64,000 nt of DNA from Thalassolituus hydrocarboniclasticus (GCF_025345565.1 NZ_CP054475.1:431501-495500), one strand, 5' to 3'; positions 47,740 to 57,060 are shown, counted from the first letter of the stretch. Program-made: numbers and translations. The notes: generated by a model not told the origin, from the letters alone.

Positions 47740-48300
47740 GTGACAAGACGCGAAGAAGGTGAAGAAGAGCTGAGCGAAGCCCAGCGTCTGGCACTGCTGG
47801 AAGACACCGTATCGACCAACCGGGTTGTGCTGATGATCATCGCTGTGCTGGCAGTGGTGGCGATATCTGTGGCGGTAACCGTCGCGGTGGTTAAGCTGAT
47901 GCAGCCGGATGTGACCTATGTCGACAGTAAGAGTTTTGCCAAGCTGGAGCGGGACGTTGGTATTCTGAAAGAGGCGGCTATCGCCTACGAGCAGAGCATG
48001 GCCGACACCAAAAATATTCTCGACAGCAGTAATGCCACGGCGTTTAAGGCGTTGATGCTGGAGCAGGAAAAAAGCTATCAGCTGCATCTGAATGCCCTCA
48101 AACAGGGGATGCGTGATCTGGCTCGTATGGTGCCCGGCTCGCGCACCTGGCTGGATATTTACGAAGAACAAATGGACGAGGCGCTGGCCGAAAGCCGCGC
48201 GCGTATGAACCGTTTGTCGCGTCTGCAGACTTCGGCCCTGCCGGATGTTGAGGCGATTCCTCTGCCTGACAGAGGAGAACCGGTACCGGTTCTGAACTGA
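47740..48300 (+). CDS. Single-pass membrane protein with coiled-coil domain
   Basis: Function unknown. GTG start at 47740 (TRREEGEEEL) chosen because the acidic cytoplasmic tail followed by one helix (about 28-52, VLMIIAVLAVVAISVAVTVAVV) is a sensible topology and AGAGAG lies just upstream; an open frame extends back to 47632 without a ribosome-binding site. 186 residues. The exported part (53-186) is helical with heptad-like spacing and a Pro-rich end. Divergent partner of the Gln-rich gene; both are small membrane-anchored coiled-coil proteins. Confidence 0.65.
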   Translation: MTRREEGEEELSEAQRLALLEDTVSTNRVVLMIIAVLAVVAISVAVTVAVVKLMQPDVTYVDSKSFAKLERDVGILKEAAIAYEQSMADTKNILDSSNATAFKALMLEQEKSYQLHLNALKQGMRDLARMVPGSRTWLDIYEEQMDEALAESRARMNRLSRLQTSALPDVEAIPLPDRGEPVPVLN

Positions 48301-48315
48301 TGACTCCGCTCAGGC

Positions 48316-48350
48316 ATAAAAAACGGCGTGCACTGCACGCCGTTTTTTAT
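48316..48350. terminator. Symmetric bidirectional terminator
   Basis: ATAAAAAACGGCGTGCA pairs fully with TGCACGCCGTTTTTTAT around a one-to-three-base centre. It serves the gene at 47740 (+) and the hydrolase gene ending at 48376 (-). Confidence 0.93.
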
Positions 48351-48375
48351 GCCTGTTGTTTACCGGTCAGGATGT

Positions 48376-49023
48376 TCAGCCGCGATGATCAGACACAAAA
48401 GGATTGGTACGGCGCTCGTGGCCAAAGGTGGATTCCGGGCCGTGGCCGGGAATAAAGGTTATGTCGTCACCGAGCGGGAATAATTTGTCACGGATAGAAG
48501 ACACCAGCTCGGCATGGTTGCCCTTAGGGAAATCGGTGCGGCCGATGGAGCCCTGAAAAATCACATCACCGACAATCGCCAGCTGGTCGGCAGCGCTGTA
48601 AAACACCACATGGCCGGGGGTGTGTCCGGGGCAGTGAATCACATCCAGCTCAACCCCGCCGACCTGTACTTTATCGCCATCGTTAAGCCAGCGGTCCGGG
48701 GTAAAGATCTCGGCCTGCGGAAAACCAAACATCGCCGATTGTTGCGGCAGTCCCTGAATCCAGAACAGATCACCTTCGTGCGGCCCTTCAATCGGCAGGC
48801 TCAGACGGCGTGCCAGCTCGGCGGTGCCACCGGCATGATCGATATGGGCGTGGGTCAGCAGGATTTTTTCGACCCGTGCGCCCATAGCGTCTGCCTGTTG
48901 CAGGATACGTTCAATATCGCCGCCCGGATCGACGATGGCAGCCGCTTTGGTGGCATTACACATCAGGATGGAGCAGTTCTGGGCAAAGGCGGTAACGGGA
49001 ACAATGGCAACAGATAAAGACAT
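48376..49023 (-). CDS. Metallo-beta-lactamase-fold hydrolase (glyoxalase II-like)
   Basis: 215 residues. Start at 49023 (MSLSVAIVPVTAFAQNC) preferred over an in-frame ATG at 49056. The di-metal motif THAHIDHAGG (HxHxDH), GHTPGHVVFY, the bridging Asp in VGDVIFQGSIGR and the late His in FIPGHGPES identify the fold. Length and motifs match the YcbL/GloC group, a short type II glyoxalase; the exact substrate is not certain. Confidence 0.88.
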   Translation of the reverse strand: MSLSVAIVPVTAFAQNCSILMCNATKAAAIVDPGGDIERILQQADAMGARVEKILLTHAHIDHAGGTAELARRLSLPIEGPHEGDLFWIQGLPQQSAMFGFPQAEIFTPDRWLNDGDKVQVGGVELDVIHCPGHTPGHVVFYSAADQLAIVGDVIFQGSIGRTDFPKGNHAELVSSIRDKLFPLGDDITFIPGHGPESTFGHERRTNPFVSDHRG

Positions 49024-49122
49024 GAACAGGGGCTCTGGTTTGCAATAAAAACGCAAGGGTAGCCTAACAGGAGGGATGGGAGAAGCCCGCAGGCTTCTCC
49101 CGCTGGTGCAGTAACGTGCGGC

Positions 49123-50679
49123 TCAGAAGGCCATGATTTTCGGTTTGACCCCGGCAAACTGCGGCATGGTCATACCGGCATCGGCATTCACATAGGTGGG
49201 GTCGGCGATGGTGTAGCGTTTGCCCTGCCAGCTCCAGTTATCGCCCTGTACGCCGCCGTTAAAGGCAACGGCGGTGGCGACGTGTCCCGGGTAATCGAGA
49301 ATTACGACATCCAGCCCCAAGAGCGATTCGGTCAGCCAGGCAAACAGCGCCGCACGGTCTTCACAGTCAGAGTAGGGGTAGTGCAGGGTTTCCAGTGGGA
49401 AAAGGTAATTTTCCTCGTGGAACTGCTCATCGTCGGTCTGGTAGGCGAATGCCGTCTGCACAAAGCGCAGCAGGTGATTCACCGCTTCCTGCTCACTTTT
49501 CCCGGCGACGACCGGGCGCAGCTGATTGAGCAGCGATTCGCTGGTCACCGCCGGTAAGCCGGCTTTGAAGTAGTTCGGCAACGACAGCTGTGGATAGCTG
49601 CTGAAGTAGCTGACGAAACGCTGCGGATACGCCACTTTGATGTTGTATGACTGATCGCGGTATTTAAATGTCAGCTGGCGCTGTTCTTCGCTGCCGCCAA
49701 TGGCAAAACGGTTCGGCTGGCTGAAATCAAGGGCGCGCGAGCCTTCGTCATGCTGGCCTTCGTAGGTAAATACTTTGCCGGGCTTCAGTGCTTTTTCGTT
49801 CAGGTTAATGGCGTAATATTTTTTATTTCCGAGGCGGAAAAAAGTAACGCCAAACATTTCCTGTTCAGACGTCAGCAGCAGATGAACTTTGTCGTTATAA
49901 GCGACGCGGGCATCGTAACCGGCTTTTACCAGCAGGAACCAGCTGGTCAGCTTACGGCTGGTGCTGTCTTTATGCAGGGCGCGGGCAAACTGATCAAACA
50001 GCTGGGCGCTGCCCCAGTCGTTCAGGCCCAGACGCTGTGCTGCAGCCTGCAGTGCCTGCACCGTTGGCTTGTGCTCAGCACTGGCCAGTTGCTGCCAGTA
50101 TGAAGCAATTTTTTCGTTATTAATTTTACCGCTGAAATTGCGTTTGAATTTGGCGTTATACGGAATTTCGATAGCATTTCCGTAGAAACCAAAACGTGCA
50201 ACCGGGCCGCTGAGCGGTGGTTTTTTTGCGGGTTTTTCTGCTACCGGTTTATCCAGTGTTGGCTTTTCTGTGGCTGGTTTGTCGTCAACCGGTGGCTTGG
50301 CCAGAGGTGGCTTGATCAGCTCCGGAGCCGGTGGTTTGGGCGCAGGAACTTCTGCGACCGGCGGCAGCTCGGGCAGGGTGACTTTGGGCGTATCATCTAC
50401 CGCTGGTTTGGCATCTGGCTTGGCAGAAGCCGGAATTTCCGGCAGGTCGACCGGTTTGGGTTTTGGGTCGCGCAGCTCGGCAGGCTTCACATCAACCGGT
50501 TGCCATTTCTGCTGCAGAAACTGAATAAAGGCTTTGTCGTTTTCATCCAGATAGGTCTGAAAATCGCCACGTGTTTTCTTTAACCATTGTTCATATTCAG
50601 ACTCGGCTGTTGCTATAGCCGACAGACTGAGTGCTGGTAAGACACAAAGGTAAACAGAGAGCTTTGCTGGAAATTTCAT
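49123..50679 (-). CDS. Periplasmic transglutaminase-like protein
   Basis: Function unknown. Start at 50679 (MKFPAKLSVYLCVLP) chosen for GAGGA just upstream and a clear signal peptide (1-25, ATA|ES); the frame is open further back to 50829. 518 residues. Residues 26-62 (FQTYLDENDKAFIQFLQQKW) resemble the MltC N-terminal domain (DUF3393), then a Pro/Lys-rich linker (65-157) and a C-terminal transglutaminase-like cysteine peptidase core with Cys439 (YSDCEDRAALF), His466 (YPGHVATAVAF) and Asp493 (TIADPTY), all in the expected order. Downstream of the LPP20-like lipoprotein gene on the same strand. Envelope protein processing or binding is inferred. Confidence 0.78.
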   Translation of the reverse strand: MKFPAKLSVYLCVLPALSLSAIATAESEYEQWLKKTRGDFQTYLDENDKAFIQFLQQKWQPVDVKPAELRDPKPKPVDLPEIPASAKPDAKPAVDDTPKVTLPELPPVAEVPAPKPPAPELIKPPLAKPPVDDKPATEKPTLDKPVAEKPAKKPPLSGPVARFGFYGNAIEIPYNAKFKRNFSGKINNEKIASYWQQLASAEHKPTVQALQAAAQRLGLNDWGSAQLFDQFARALHKDSTSRKLTSWFLLVKAGYDARVAYNDKVHLLLTSEQEMFGVTFFRLGNKKYYAINLNEKALKPGKVFTYEGQHDEGSRALDFSQPNRFAIGGSEEQRQLTFKYRDQSYNIKVAYPQRFVSYFSSYPQLSLPNYFKAGLPAVTSESLLNQLRPVVAGKSEQEAVNHLLRFVQTAFAYQTDDEQFHEENYLFPLETLHYPYSDCEDRAALFAWLTESLLGLDVVILDYPGHVATAVAFNGGVQGDNWSWQGKRYTIADPTYVNADAGMTMPQFAGVKPKIMAF

Positions 50680-50693
50680 CGGGATTCCTCGCA

Positions 50694-50724
50694 TAAAAAA
50701 GCCGGCAGACGCCGGCTTCTTATT
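50694..50724 (-). terminator. Terminator between LPP20-like and transglutaminase-like genes
   Basis: Read on the minus strand, AAGCCGGC, GTCT, GCCGGCTT followed by TTTT. It lies after the LPP20-like gene and 15 bases before the transglutaminase-like start, so read-through would be partial. Confidence 0.75.
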
Positions 50725-50749
50725 ATGATCGTGCGTCAGCGTTAAACGC

Positions 50750-51328
50750 TTACTGCATGTTGGAAATTTCAGAAGCCAGTTCGTCAAAAGACTTCTCGGC
50801 CTGGAATTTCTGCCACAGGGCACGCTCATTGTTCATTGAGGTTTTGATTGCCTGTTCCGCCAGTTTATTAACGGTGTCAGCATCCAGACCAACCAGAACT
50901 ACGATACCGCCGCTTGGGGTTGGCATCTGACGGAAGATTTTAGAACCTACCAGAGTTTCTTTGGTGATCTGTTTGGTTACAGAAGTATTAACGCGATCAA
51001 CGGTTTCAGAGTCACCGGTACCAGTGGTTTCGGCGTACTGTTTGATCATGTTCTGCACTTCCACTTTCATGGTTTGTGCCAGTTCAACACGGGCAGCGGT
51101 TGCAGCCATCTGCTTCATGAAGTTAGGGCCGGCAGCAGATTTGTCAGCGTAGCCAACAGCAGACAGATCCAGACCATCAACCGGAGCACCACACACCCAC
51201 TCAGGAGCGGCCTGACCAGAACCGTCAGCAAAGATGCAGCTGGCTACCGGAGCCGGAGCTGGTTTATTGGATGCACAGGCGACCAGCAGGCTGGTCGTGG
51301 CTACAGCAAATAAAGTACGAAGTTTCAT
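50750..51328 (-). CDS. LPP20-family lipoprotein
   Basis: 192 residues. Type II signal MKLRTLFAVATTSLLVAC with lipidated Cys18. The mature domain (APEWVCGAPVDGLDLSAVGYA, ATAARVELAQTMKVEVQNMI, IVVLVGLDADTV) fits the LPP20 lipoprotein family. Two further cysteines (in SCIFADG and WVCGAP) could form a disulfide. Good AAGGAGAGG ribosome-binding site. Divergent from a second lipoprotein of related type at 51444. Confidence 0.82.
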   Translation of the reverse strand: MKLRTLFAVATTSLLVACASNKPAPAPVASCIFADGSGQAAPEWVCGAPVDGLDLSAVGYADKSAAGPNFMKQMAATAARVELAQTMKVEVQNMIKQYAETTGTGDSETVDRVNTSVTKQITKETLVGSKIFRQMPTPSGGIVVLVGLDADTVNKLAEQAIKTSMNNERALWQKFQAEKSFDELASEISNMQ

Positions 51329-51443
51329 CTTCCTCTCCTTGATGAAGTGAGCGGTTTAATAAAGCTCAAAAGGTGTGCCGAGAATAGCGGATGCTATGGC
51401 AAAATGCCACACGGGATTATGGCGGATGTGAGACGGATCAAAG

Positions 51444-51833
51444 ATGAAAAATATGGCGCTGGCAACGGCATTATTTATAACAGTTTTATTACAGAATGGC
51501 TGTGCCGGAACCCCGGCTCAGGACGGCGTGCCGGCGTGGATTATGAATCCGGGTAACGGCGTAGTGGCATCCTGTGGGTTTAATATTAAAGGCCGTTATG
51601 CCCAGGAAGAATGCGCATTGCAGCGTGCCCGCGAGCGTCTGGCGGCGCAGCAGGGCGTGGAAATCAGCAGCGTGTCTTATTTATCGGAACGGGTGCGCAA
51701 CGACGCCAGCAGTGTCAGTCTGAATAAAGAGACTGTGGAAAAAGTCAGTGGCGTAACGGTAAAAGCGCGTATCCGTGACACCTGGTATGACGCCCAGCGG
51801 GATGAATATTACGTCTGGCTGGAAAGCCATTAA
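51444..51833 (+). CDS. Small lipoprotein, distant LPP20-like
   Basis: 129 residues. Type II signal MKNMALATALFITVLLQNGC, lipidated Cys20. The mature part (VPAWIMNPGNGVVASCGFN, QRARERLAAQQGVEISSVSY, YYVWLES) has the same pattern as the LPP20 protein encoded divergently: PxW...GxV/LxAxG followed by an Arg/Ala-rich helix. It was probably derived from, or works with, that protein (inference). Two remaining cysteines (SCGF, EECAL) may pair. Confidence 0.75.
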   Translation: MKNMALATALFITVLLQNGCAGTPAQDGVPAWIMNPGNGVVASCGFNIKGRYAQEECALQRARERLAAQQGVEISSVSYLSERVRNDASSVSLNKETVEKVSGVTVKARIRDTWYDAQRDEYYVWLESH

Positions 51834-51848
51834 CGATCAGAAAACAGG

Positions 51849-51895
51849 CTGAACGGCCCGTGGCGGAACAATAAATTCCGCAGCGTGCCGTTCAG
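51849..51895. terminator. Long interrupted stem-loop between convergent genes
   Basis: CTGAACGGC (51849-51857) pairs with GCCGTTCAG (51887-51895), with an inner stem GCGGAA (51863-51868)/TTCCGC (51876-51881). It sits between the lipoprotein gene and slyD. GGGGCTTTTTCTC (51915 on) lies beyond it. Confidence 0.6.
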
Positions 51896-51935
51896 TCCGG
51901 GTTCAGTCAGGGGCTTTTTCTCTGATTAAACAGCC

Positions 51936-52427
51936 TCAGTGCTGGTGGCCACCGGCACCGTGAGCGTGCTTATGCGCAATCTCTTCAGCGGTTGCTTCAC
52001 GTACAGCAACGATATCCACTTCAAACTTCAGTGTCTTGCCGGCCAGCGGGTGGTTGGTATCGACGTCGGCCATAAAGCGGCCCACTTTAACGATGGTTAC
52101 CTGACGGGTGCCCTGTTCGGTTTCGACCCAGGCAACCATACCTTTCTTCCAGTTTTTTGCGCCCTGCAGATGCTTGACCGGTACGCGAGTGACGGTATCG
52201 GCCTGACGTTCGCCATAGGCCTGATCCGGGGTCAGGGTGATGCTGATGTGCTCACCGGCTTCTTTGCCGGCAACGGCCTGTTCAAATCCGGCAATCATAT
52301 TGTTGTGGCCGTGCAGATAAGCGATGGCTTCGCCACCGGCATCTTTATTGGTGCTTTCGATCAGCTGGTCCTGCTCGTCGAACAGGCTGTAGTGCAGCTG
52401 CACCACGGTATCCTTGGCGATGATCAT
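51936..52427 (-). CDS. slyD: FKBP-type peptidyl-prolyl isomerase SlyD
   Basis: Cytoplasmic prolyl isomerase and chaperone with metal-binding tail. Start at 52427 (MIIAKDTVVQLHYSLFD) chosen as usual for the family with GGGGAAA upstream; the frame extends back to 52490. 163 residues. FKBP core with IAYLHGHNNMIAGFEQAVAG, insert-in-flap chaperone domain (about 70-125) and a short His-rich tail HKHAHGAGGHQH that would bind nickel. The tail is much shorter than in E. coli SlyD, so it may equally be called an SlyD-like protein. Divergent from hslV. Confidence 0.9.
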   Translation of the reverse strand: MIIAKDTVVQLHYSLFDEQDQLIESTNKDAGGEAIAYLHGHNNMIAGFEQAVAGKEAGEHISITLTPDQAYGERQADTVTRVPVKHLQGAKNWKKGMVAWVETEQGTRQVTIVKVGRFMADVDTNHPLAGKTLKFEVDIVAVREATAEEIAHKHAHGAGGHQH

Positions 52428-52523
52428 GATGATTTCCCCATAAACATTAAAAGGCGCGAGTATCGGTTCCGGCCCGGTCTTTGGCAACACCTGTCGCGTT
52501 CTGGCGGTTACGCAGCGGGGTGA

Positions 52524-52551
52524 CTTGATTTGTTGTCACCGGCCCCCATAT
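52524..52551 (+). promoter_or_regulatory. Sigma32-type heat-shock promoter of hslVU
   Basis: CTTGATT (52524-52530) and CCCCATAT (52544-52551) are 13 bases apart, matching CTTGAAA-N13-CCCCATNT closely. An inverted repeat GGTGAC (52519-52524)/GTCACC (52535-52540) surrounds the -35 box. Confidence 0.8.
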
Positions 52552-52585
52552 CGGTTACTCGTGCATCAGAAAGCAGGAAATTTTC

Positions 52586-53116
52586 ATGACAACTATTGTA
52601 TCCGTACGCCGTGGTAATGATGTGGTGATTGGCGGTGACGGGCAGGTTTCTCTGGGCAATACCGTAATGAAAGGTAATGCCCGCAAGGTGCGGCGCCTGT
52701 ACAACGATCAGGTGCTGGCCGGTTTTGCCGGGGGAACGGCCGATGCCTTTACCCTGTTTGAAAAATTTGAAGCGCAGCTGCAGAAGCACCATGGGCAACT
52801 GACCCGGGCTGCGGTTGAGCTGGCGAAAGAGTGGCGTTCTGACCGTGCGCTGCGCAAGCTCGAAGCCATTCTGGCGGTTGCCGACCATACGGCGTCGCTG
52901 ATCATCACCGGTAACGGCGATGTGTTGCAGCCGGAAAACGATCTGATTGGCGTAGGCTCTGGTGGTAATTACGCGCTGGCATCGGCCCGTGCATTGCTGG
53001 AAAACACCGAGTTAAGCGCACGTGAAATCGTTGAAAAAAGTCTGAATATTGCTGCAGATATCTGTGTATTTACCAACAGCAACCTCACTATCGAAGAACT
53101 GAAGGCGGGAGAATAA
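52586..53116 (+). CDS. hslV: ATP-dependent protease subunit HslV
   Basis: Threonine protease forming the core of the HslUV (ClpYQ) proteasome-like complex. 176 residues; after Met removal the N-terminal Thr2 is catalytic (MTTIVSVRR). [22 protein letters not shown] and [16 protein letters not shown] are signatures. Three bases before hslU and behind a heat-shock promoter. Confidence 0.98.
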   Translation: MTTIVSVRRGNDVVIGGDGQVSLGNTVMKGNARKVRRLYNDQVLAGFAGGTADAFTLFEKFEAQLQKHHGQLTRAAVELAKEWRSDRALRKLEAILAVADHTASLIITGNGDVLQPENDLIGVGSGGNYALASARALLENTELSAREIVEKSLNIAADICVFTNSNLTIEELKAGE

Positions 53117-53119
53117 TCC

Positions 53120-54463
53120 ATGAGCCAGATGACCCCGCGCGAAATCGTGCATGAACTCGACCGCCATATTATCGGGCAGCACAATGCCAAACGCTCGGTT
53201 GCCATTGCGCTGCGTAACCGCTGGCGCCGGATGCAGCTGCAGCCGGAACTGCGCGATGAAGTAACGCCAAAAAATATCCTCATGATTGGCCCGACCGGTG
53301 TGGGTAAAACCGAAATTGCCCGCCGTCTGGCGAAGCTGGCCAATGCGCCTTTTATTAAGGTTGAAGCCACCAAATTCACCGAAGTCGGTTATGTCGGTAA
53401 AGATGTTGAATCCATTATCCGCGATCTGACCGAAACCGGTCTGAAGCTGCTGCGTGAGCAGGAGATGGTGAAGGTTGCCAGCCGTGCCGAACTGGCCGCG
53501 GAAGAACGCATTCTGGATGTACTGTTACCGCCGCCGCGCAGCAGCACAACCAGCTGGGACACTACCGAAGAGCCAAAAACAGAAGACAGCTCAACGCGTC
53601 AGGTTTTCCGTAAAAAGCTGCGTGAAGGGCAGCTGGATGACAAAGAGATTGAAATCGATCTGGCACAGGTCAGCGTTGGTGTGGAAATTATGGCACCTCC
53701 TGGCATGGAAGAAATGACCAGTCAGCTGCAGAGCATGTTTTCCAACCTCGGCGGCGAAAAGAAAAACAAACGTAAATTAAAAATCAAAGAAGCTTTCAAG
53801 CAGCTGCGCGACGAAGAAGCCGCAAATATGCTGAATATGGACGAGCTGAAAGCCCGTGCACTGGAGCTGGTGGAGCAGAATGGCATCGTCTTTATTGATG
53901 AAATCGATAAAGTCGCCAAGCGTCACGAAAGTGGCTCCGGTGGCGATGTGTCGCGTGAAGGTGTACAGCGTGACCTGCTGCCATTAATCGAAGGCTGCAC
54001 CGTCAGCACCAAATACGGCATGGTTAAAACCGACCATATTCTGTTTATTGCCTCCGGTGCTTTCCATCTGTCCAAGCCTTCCGATCTGATTCCGGAATTG
54101 CAGGGCCGTCTGCCAATCCGTGTTGAGCTGGAAGCGCTGACGCCGGATGACTTTAAGCGTATTCTGACCGAGCCAAAAGCATCGCTGACCGAACAGTATA
54201 AAGCGTTACTGAAAACCGAAGGGCTGGACATTCACTTCACTGACGATGCGATCAAACGCCTGGCAGAAATTGCCTTTGAGGTGAATGAGAGCACAGAAAA
54301 TATCGGTGCCCGCCGTCTGCATACCATTATGGAGCGACTGCTGGAGCAGGTGTCTTTTGACGCAACCGATATGACCGAAGCGGTTAATATCGATGCCGCC
54401 TATGTTGAGAAGCAATTGGGCGATCTGGCCCGCGATCAGGACCTGAGTCAGTTTATTCTCTGA
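53120..54463 (+). CDS. hslU: ATP-dependent protease ATPase subunit HslU
   Basis: AAA+ unfoldase that feeds substrates to HslV. 447 residues. Walker [16 protein letters not shown], pore loop in [14 protein letters not shown] domain (about 110-240), Walker [13 protein letters not shown] and the C-terminal sensor 2 helix ending DLSQFIL that inserts into HslV. Starts 3 bases after hslV. Confidence 0.98.
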   Translation: MSQMTPREIVHELDRHIIGQHNAKRSVAIALRNRWRRMQLQPELRDEVTPKNILMIGPTGVGKTEIARRLAKLANAPFIKVEATKFTEVGYVGKDVESIIRDLTETGLKLLREQEMVKVASRAELAAEERILDVLLPPPRSSTTSWDTTEEPKTEDSSTRQVFRKKLREGQLDDKEIEIDLAQVSVGVEIMAPPGMEEMTSQLQSMFSNLGGEKKNKRKLKIKEAFKQLRDEEAANMLNMDELKARALELVEQNGIVFIDEIDKVAKRHESGSGGDVSREGVQRDLLPLIEGCTVSTKYGMVKTDHILFIASGAFHLSKPSDLIPELQGRLPIRVELEALTPDDFKRILTEPKASLTEQYKALLKTEGLDIHFTDDAIKRLAEIAFEVNESTENIGARRLHTIMERLLEQVSFDATDMTEAVNIDAAYVEKQLGDLARDQDLSQFIL

Positions 54464-54473
54464 CACAGAGACG

Positions 54474-54511
54474 GATAAAAAAGGGAGGCGCTCAGGCCTC
54501 CCTTTTTTATG
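54474..54511 (+). terminator. Terminator of hslVU
   Basis: ATAAAAAAGGGAGGC pairs with GCCTCCCTTTTTTAT around GCTCAG; it is symmetric and may also end the convergent MCP transcript. Confidence 0.93.
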
Positions 54512-54531
54512 GGTAAAGTTATTGGTGTGCT

Positions 54532-56166
54532 TTAAATTCTGAAACGTTCGATCAGTTTTACCAGAGCTTCGCTGCTGTCCGACAACTTCTGTCCGTACTG
54601 ATCAGTTTTGATCATATTGTCGGCGATATGTCCTGACGACTCGGCGATGCGGATAACGTTGCCGCTGATTTCGTTGGCCGCGGCACTTTGTTCCTCAACC
54701 GCACTGGCAATACTCAGGTTCATCTCGGTAATGGTGCTGACGGCGGCACTGATGGTTGATATCGCATCCAGCGCCTGTTGTGAGGTGGCCGAGGTCGATT
54801 CGGAATTCTTAACGTTTTCTTCCATCGAGTTTACGGCGCTTGCGGCCTGCTCCTGCAGACGGGAAATCATTTTATTAATTTCTTCCGTGGATTCCTGAGT
54901 GCGCGAGGCGAGGGTGCGCACTTCGTCGGCGACCACGGCAAAGCCGCGGCCCTGTTCACCGGCACGGGCGGCTTCGATCGCAGCGTTAAGTGCCAGCAGG
55001 TTGGTTTGTTCGGCAATGCCGCGGATAACATCCAGTACCGAACCGATGGCATCAGTTTCACTGCGCAGGCCCTGGATCACTTCACAGGAATTCTGAATAT
55101 CTGCCGCCAGATTGCCGATACGCTGTTGTGTTCCCTGCATGGTTTTCATACCGCTGCGGGCATTTTCGTCGACTTCCCGCGCCGCTGCAGCAGCACGTTC
55201 AGCATTACCGGCAACTTCATGAATGGTCTGGCTCATTTCGTTGGAGCCGGTAGCGGCCAGGTCGGTCTGTTGCAGCTGATCATCGGTGAGACGGCGTGTT
55301 TCAGCGCTGACCGTCGCAATCTCCCGCGTCAGCTGTGCCAGCAGTTCTGAGGCGGTTTTACTTTCGCTGACCACCTGATGAATCTGACCAATAAAGGTAT
55401 TGAAAGCGCGGGCAATATTGGTAATTTCATCCCGTCCCTGCGCCGGCAGGCGCTGGGTCAGATCGCCTTCACCGCGGGCAATATCATCCATCGCGCTGGT
55501 AATCAGTTGCAGCGGCTGGCGGATACTGCCGGATACCAGCATGATGACCGCAAGCAGCAGCAGGATAAAGATCAGGCTGGTGGTAATCAGGCTGGTGGCA
55601 TTCACCCAGAAGGCGGTCATCACATCGTCGGTATAAACACCGGTACCAACAATCCAGTCCCAGGGTTTGAAGTGTTTAACGTAGCTGACCTTGGATACCG
55701 GATCTGAGCTGCCAGCCTTTGGCCAGTAGTAGTGGACGTAATTGCCTTCGGGTTTGCTTTTTGCTGCTTTTACGATTTCGCGGAACAAATACAGGCCGTT
55801 GGGGTCTTTAACGTCGTTCACGTTTTGCCCCTCCAGCTCGGCTTTTGCGCCATGAACAACAACGACAGGTGCTGAGTCGTTAACCCAGAAATATTCATTG
55901 CCGTTGTAGCGTAATTCGCGGATAGCATTCTTCGCCAGCGTTTGTGCTTCTGTTACCGGCATGCCTTGCTGGCTGAGCTGGTAATAATGATCAATCAGGC
56001 TGTAAGCACTGTCGATCTGCTGTTTAACGCCCAGTTGTTTGCCATAACTGATGGTGTCGTAAATATGTTTCATGGCCTGTGTCTGAATGAGCAGGACACA
56101 GACAATCACGGCGCTGAGAATGACCCATAAACGGGCACGGATACTGATATTGCGTAAAGAACTCAT
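54532..56166 (-). CDS. Methyl-accepting chemotaxis protein with single-Cache sensor
   Basis: 544 residues. First helix about 12-31, periplasmic sCache_2-type domain (about 35-183; [29 protein letters not shown]), second helix about 190-213, HAMP (about 215-265) and the signalling domain with the conserved hairpin [20 protein letters not shown] and [11 protein letters not shown] terminus lacks a CheR-binding pentapeptide. Ligand unknown; many sCache receptors sense small carboxylates. Confidence 0.93.
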   Translation of the reverse strand: MSSLRNISIRARLWVILSAVIVCVLLIQTQAMKHIYDTISYGKQLGVKQQIDSAYSLIDHYYQLSQQGMPVTEAQTLAKNAIRELRYNGNEYFWVNDSAPVVVVHGAKAELEGQNVNDVKDPNGLYLFREIVKAAKSKPEGNYVHYYWPKAGSSDPVSKVSYVKHFKPWDWIVGTGVYTDDVMTAFWVNATSLITTSLIFILLLLAVIMLVSGSIRQPLQLITSAMDDIARGEGDLTQRLPAQGRDEITNIARAFNTFIGQIHQVVSESKTASELLAQLTREIATVSAETRRLTDDQLQQTDLAATGSNEMSQTIHEVAGNAERAAAAAREVDENARSGMKTMQGTQQRIGNLAADIQNSCEVIQGLRSETDAIGSVLDVIRGIAEQTNLLALNAAIEAARAGEQGRGFAVVADEVRTLASRTQESTEEINKMISRLQEQAASAVNSMEENVKNSESTSATSQQALDAISTISAAVSTITEMNLSIASAVEEQSAAANEISGNVIRIAESSGHIADNMIKTDQYGQKLSDSSEALVKLIERFRI

Positions 56167-56310
56167 AGGCAGCTCAATCTCACCGATAGTAAACTACGTC
56201 AGGTACAGCTGGAGCCTGATTCTGATAGGCACACCTTGTATGCCTGATATAAAAGTGTAGCGTGGTTTGTCTTATATGCGCGTTATCCTTACTCCCGGAG
56301 TGGAATAACA

Positions 56311-56682
56311 GTGATTCCAAAAGCAATAAAAGTGAAGAAAGTCAGCCACTGTCTTGAGTTGACCTATGGTGAGCAGTCTTATGAGCTGCCTTACGAATTT
56401 CTGCGCGTGCATTCACCATCGGCAGAAGTCCGTGGTCATGGTGTCGGCAATGAGGTGTTACAGAGTGGTAAAAAAGATGTGGTATTACTGCGCATTGAGC
56501 CGGCCGGTAATTACGCGCTGAAGCTGGTATTTGACGATGGCCATGATTCAGGTCTGTATGACTGGAGTTATCTCTATCATTTGTGCACGCATCGTGATGA
56601 ACTGTGGGCTGATTACCTGCAGCGCCTGCAACAGGCCGGAAAAAGCCGCGAAAGCGCGCAAATCAACTTTAAAGCCCTGTAA
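56311..56682 (+). CDS. DUF971-domain protein
   Basis: 123 residues, soluble. GTG start at 56311 with GGAG 10 bases upstream. The sequence (ELTYGEQSYELPYEFLRVHSP, SGLYDWSYLYHLC) matches the DUF971 domain, which also forms the N-terminal part of gamma-butyrobetaine hydroxylase. Stand-alone members follow hslVU in many gammaproteobacteria, as here; a role in Fe-S metabolism has been proposed for related proteins but is not shown by this sequence. Confidence 0.88.
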   Translation: MIPKAIKVKKVSHCLELTYGEQSYELPYEFLRVHSPSAEVRGHGVGNEVLQSGKKDVVLLRIEPAGNYALKLVFDDGHDSGLYDWSYLYHLCTHRDELWADYLQRLQQAGKSRESAQINFKAL

Positions 56683-56711
56683 ACATCCGTGTAACCGTTA
56701 TACTGGGCGCA

Positions 56712-57045
56712 AATCAGGGCCTGTTCACACGAAGTGAACCGTGCCTGCTGAGAGACAGTTTTTCTCAGAACAAGGAGAGAGTAGTGATATTAGCGGGCTA
56801 AATGAATGACGAGCGACGAAGTTGATGGGAAAAACTGGCCTCAGCCCGAAGGGTTATGGCTAAAAATCCCTCACTCTGTATTGTTGTCCGTTCGCTTAAC
56901 CTGTTACCAATCTGTCTGGAACAGATTTACGTGCTGCTCGAAGGGAAAGCACGGGGATGTGTTGAACATCCCACACTCTCAGCGCCTCGTCTGAGATATT
57001 TTTAGCCGAAACAGGCCTGTTTAATTCGTGTAAACAGGCCCTAAT
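56712..57045. mobile_element. MITE-like element with terminal inverted repeats upstream of rnr
   Basis: 19-base ends 56715-56733 (CAGGGCCTGTTCACACGAA) and 57025-57043 (TTCGTGTAAACAGGCCCTA) are inverted with 17/19 matches. Both are flanked by AAT (56712-56714 and 57043-57045), a possible 3-base target duplication. Each end folds on its own: GTTCAC/GTGAAC (56723-56739) and a perfect 10-base stem GGCCTGTTTA/TAAACAGGCC (57014-57040). No transposase; a 62-codon open frame inside is not a convincing gene. It fills nearly all of the 378-base gap 56683-57060, leaving only the rnr ribosome-binding site outside. Family not recognised. Confidence 0.6.
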
Positions 57046-57060
57046 TACAGGAGCCGCACA

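Noticed and set aside
56806-56994. 62-codon open frame inside the element upstream of rnr
   Set aside because: No recognised domain and no convincing ribosome-binding site; better explained as element filler.
56683-57060. tRNA-Leu gene, often found before rnr in Pseudomonas
   Set aside because: No cloverleaf, T-loop GTTCRA or CCA end was found in the interval.
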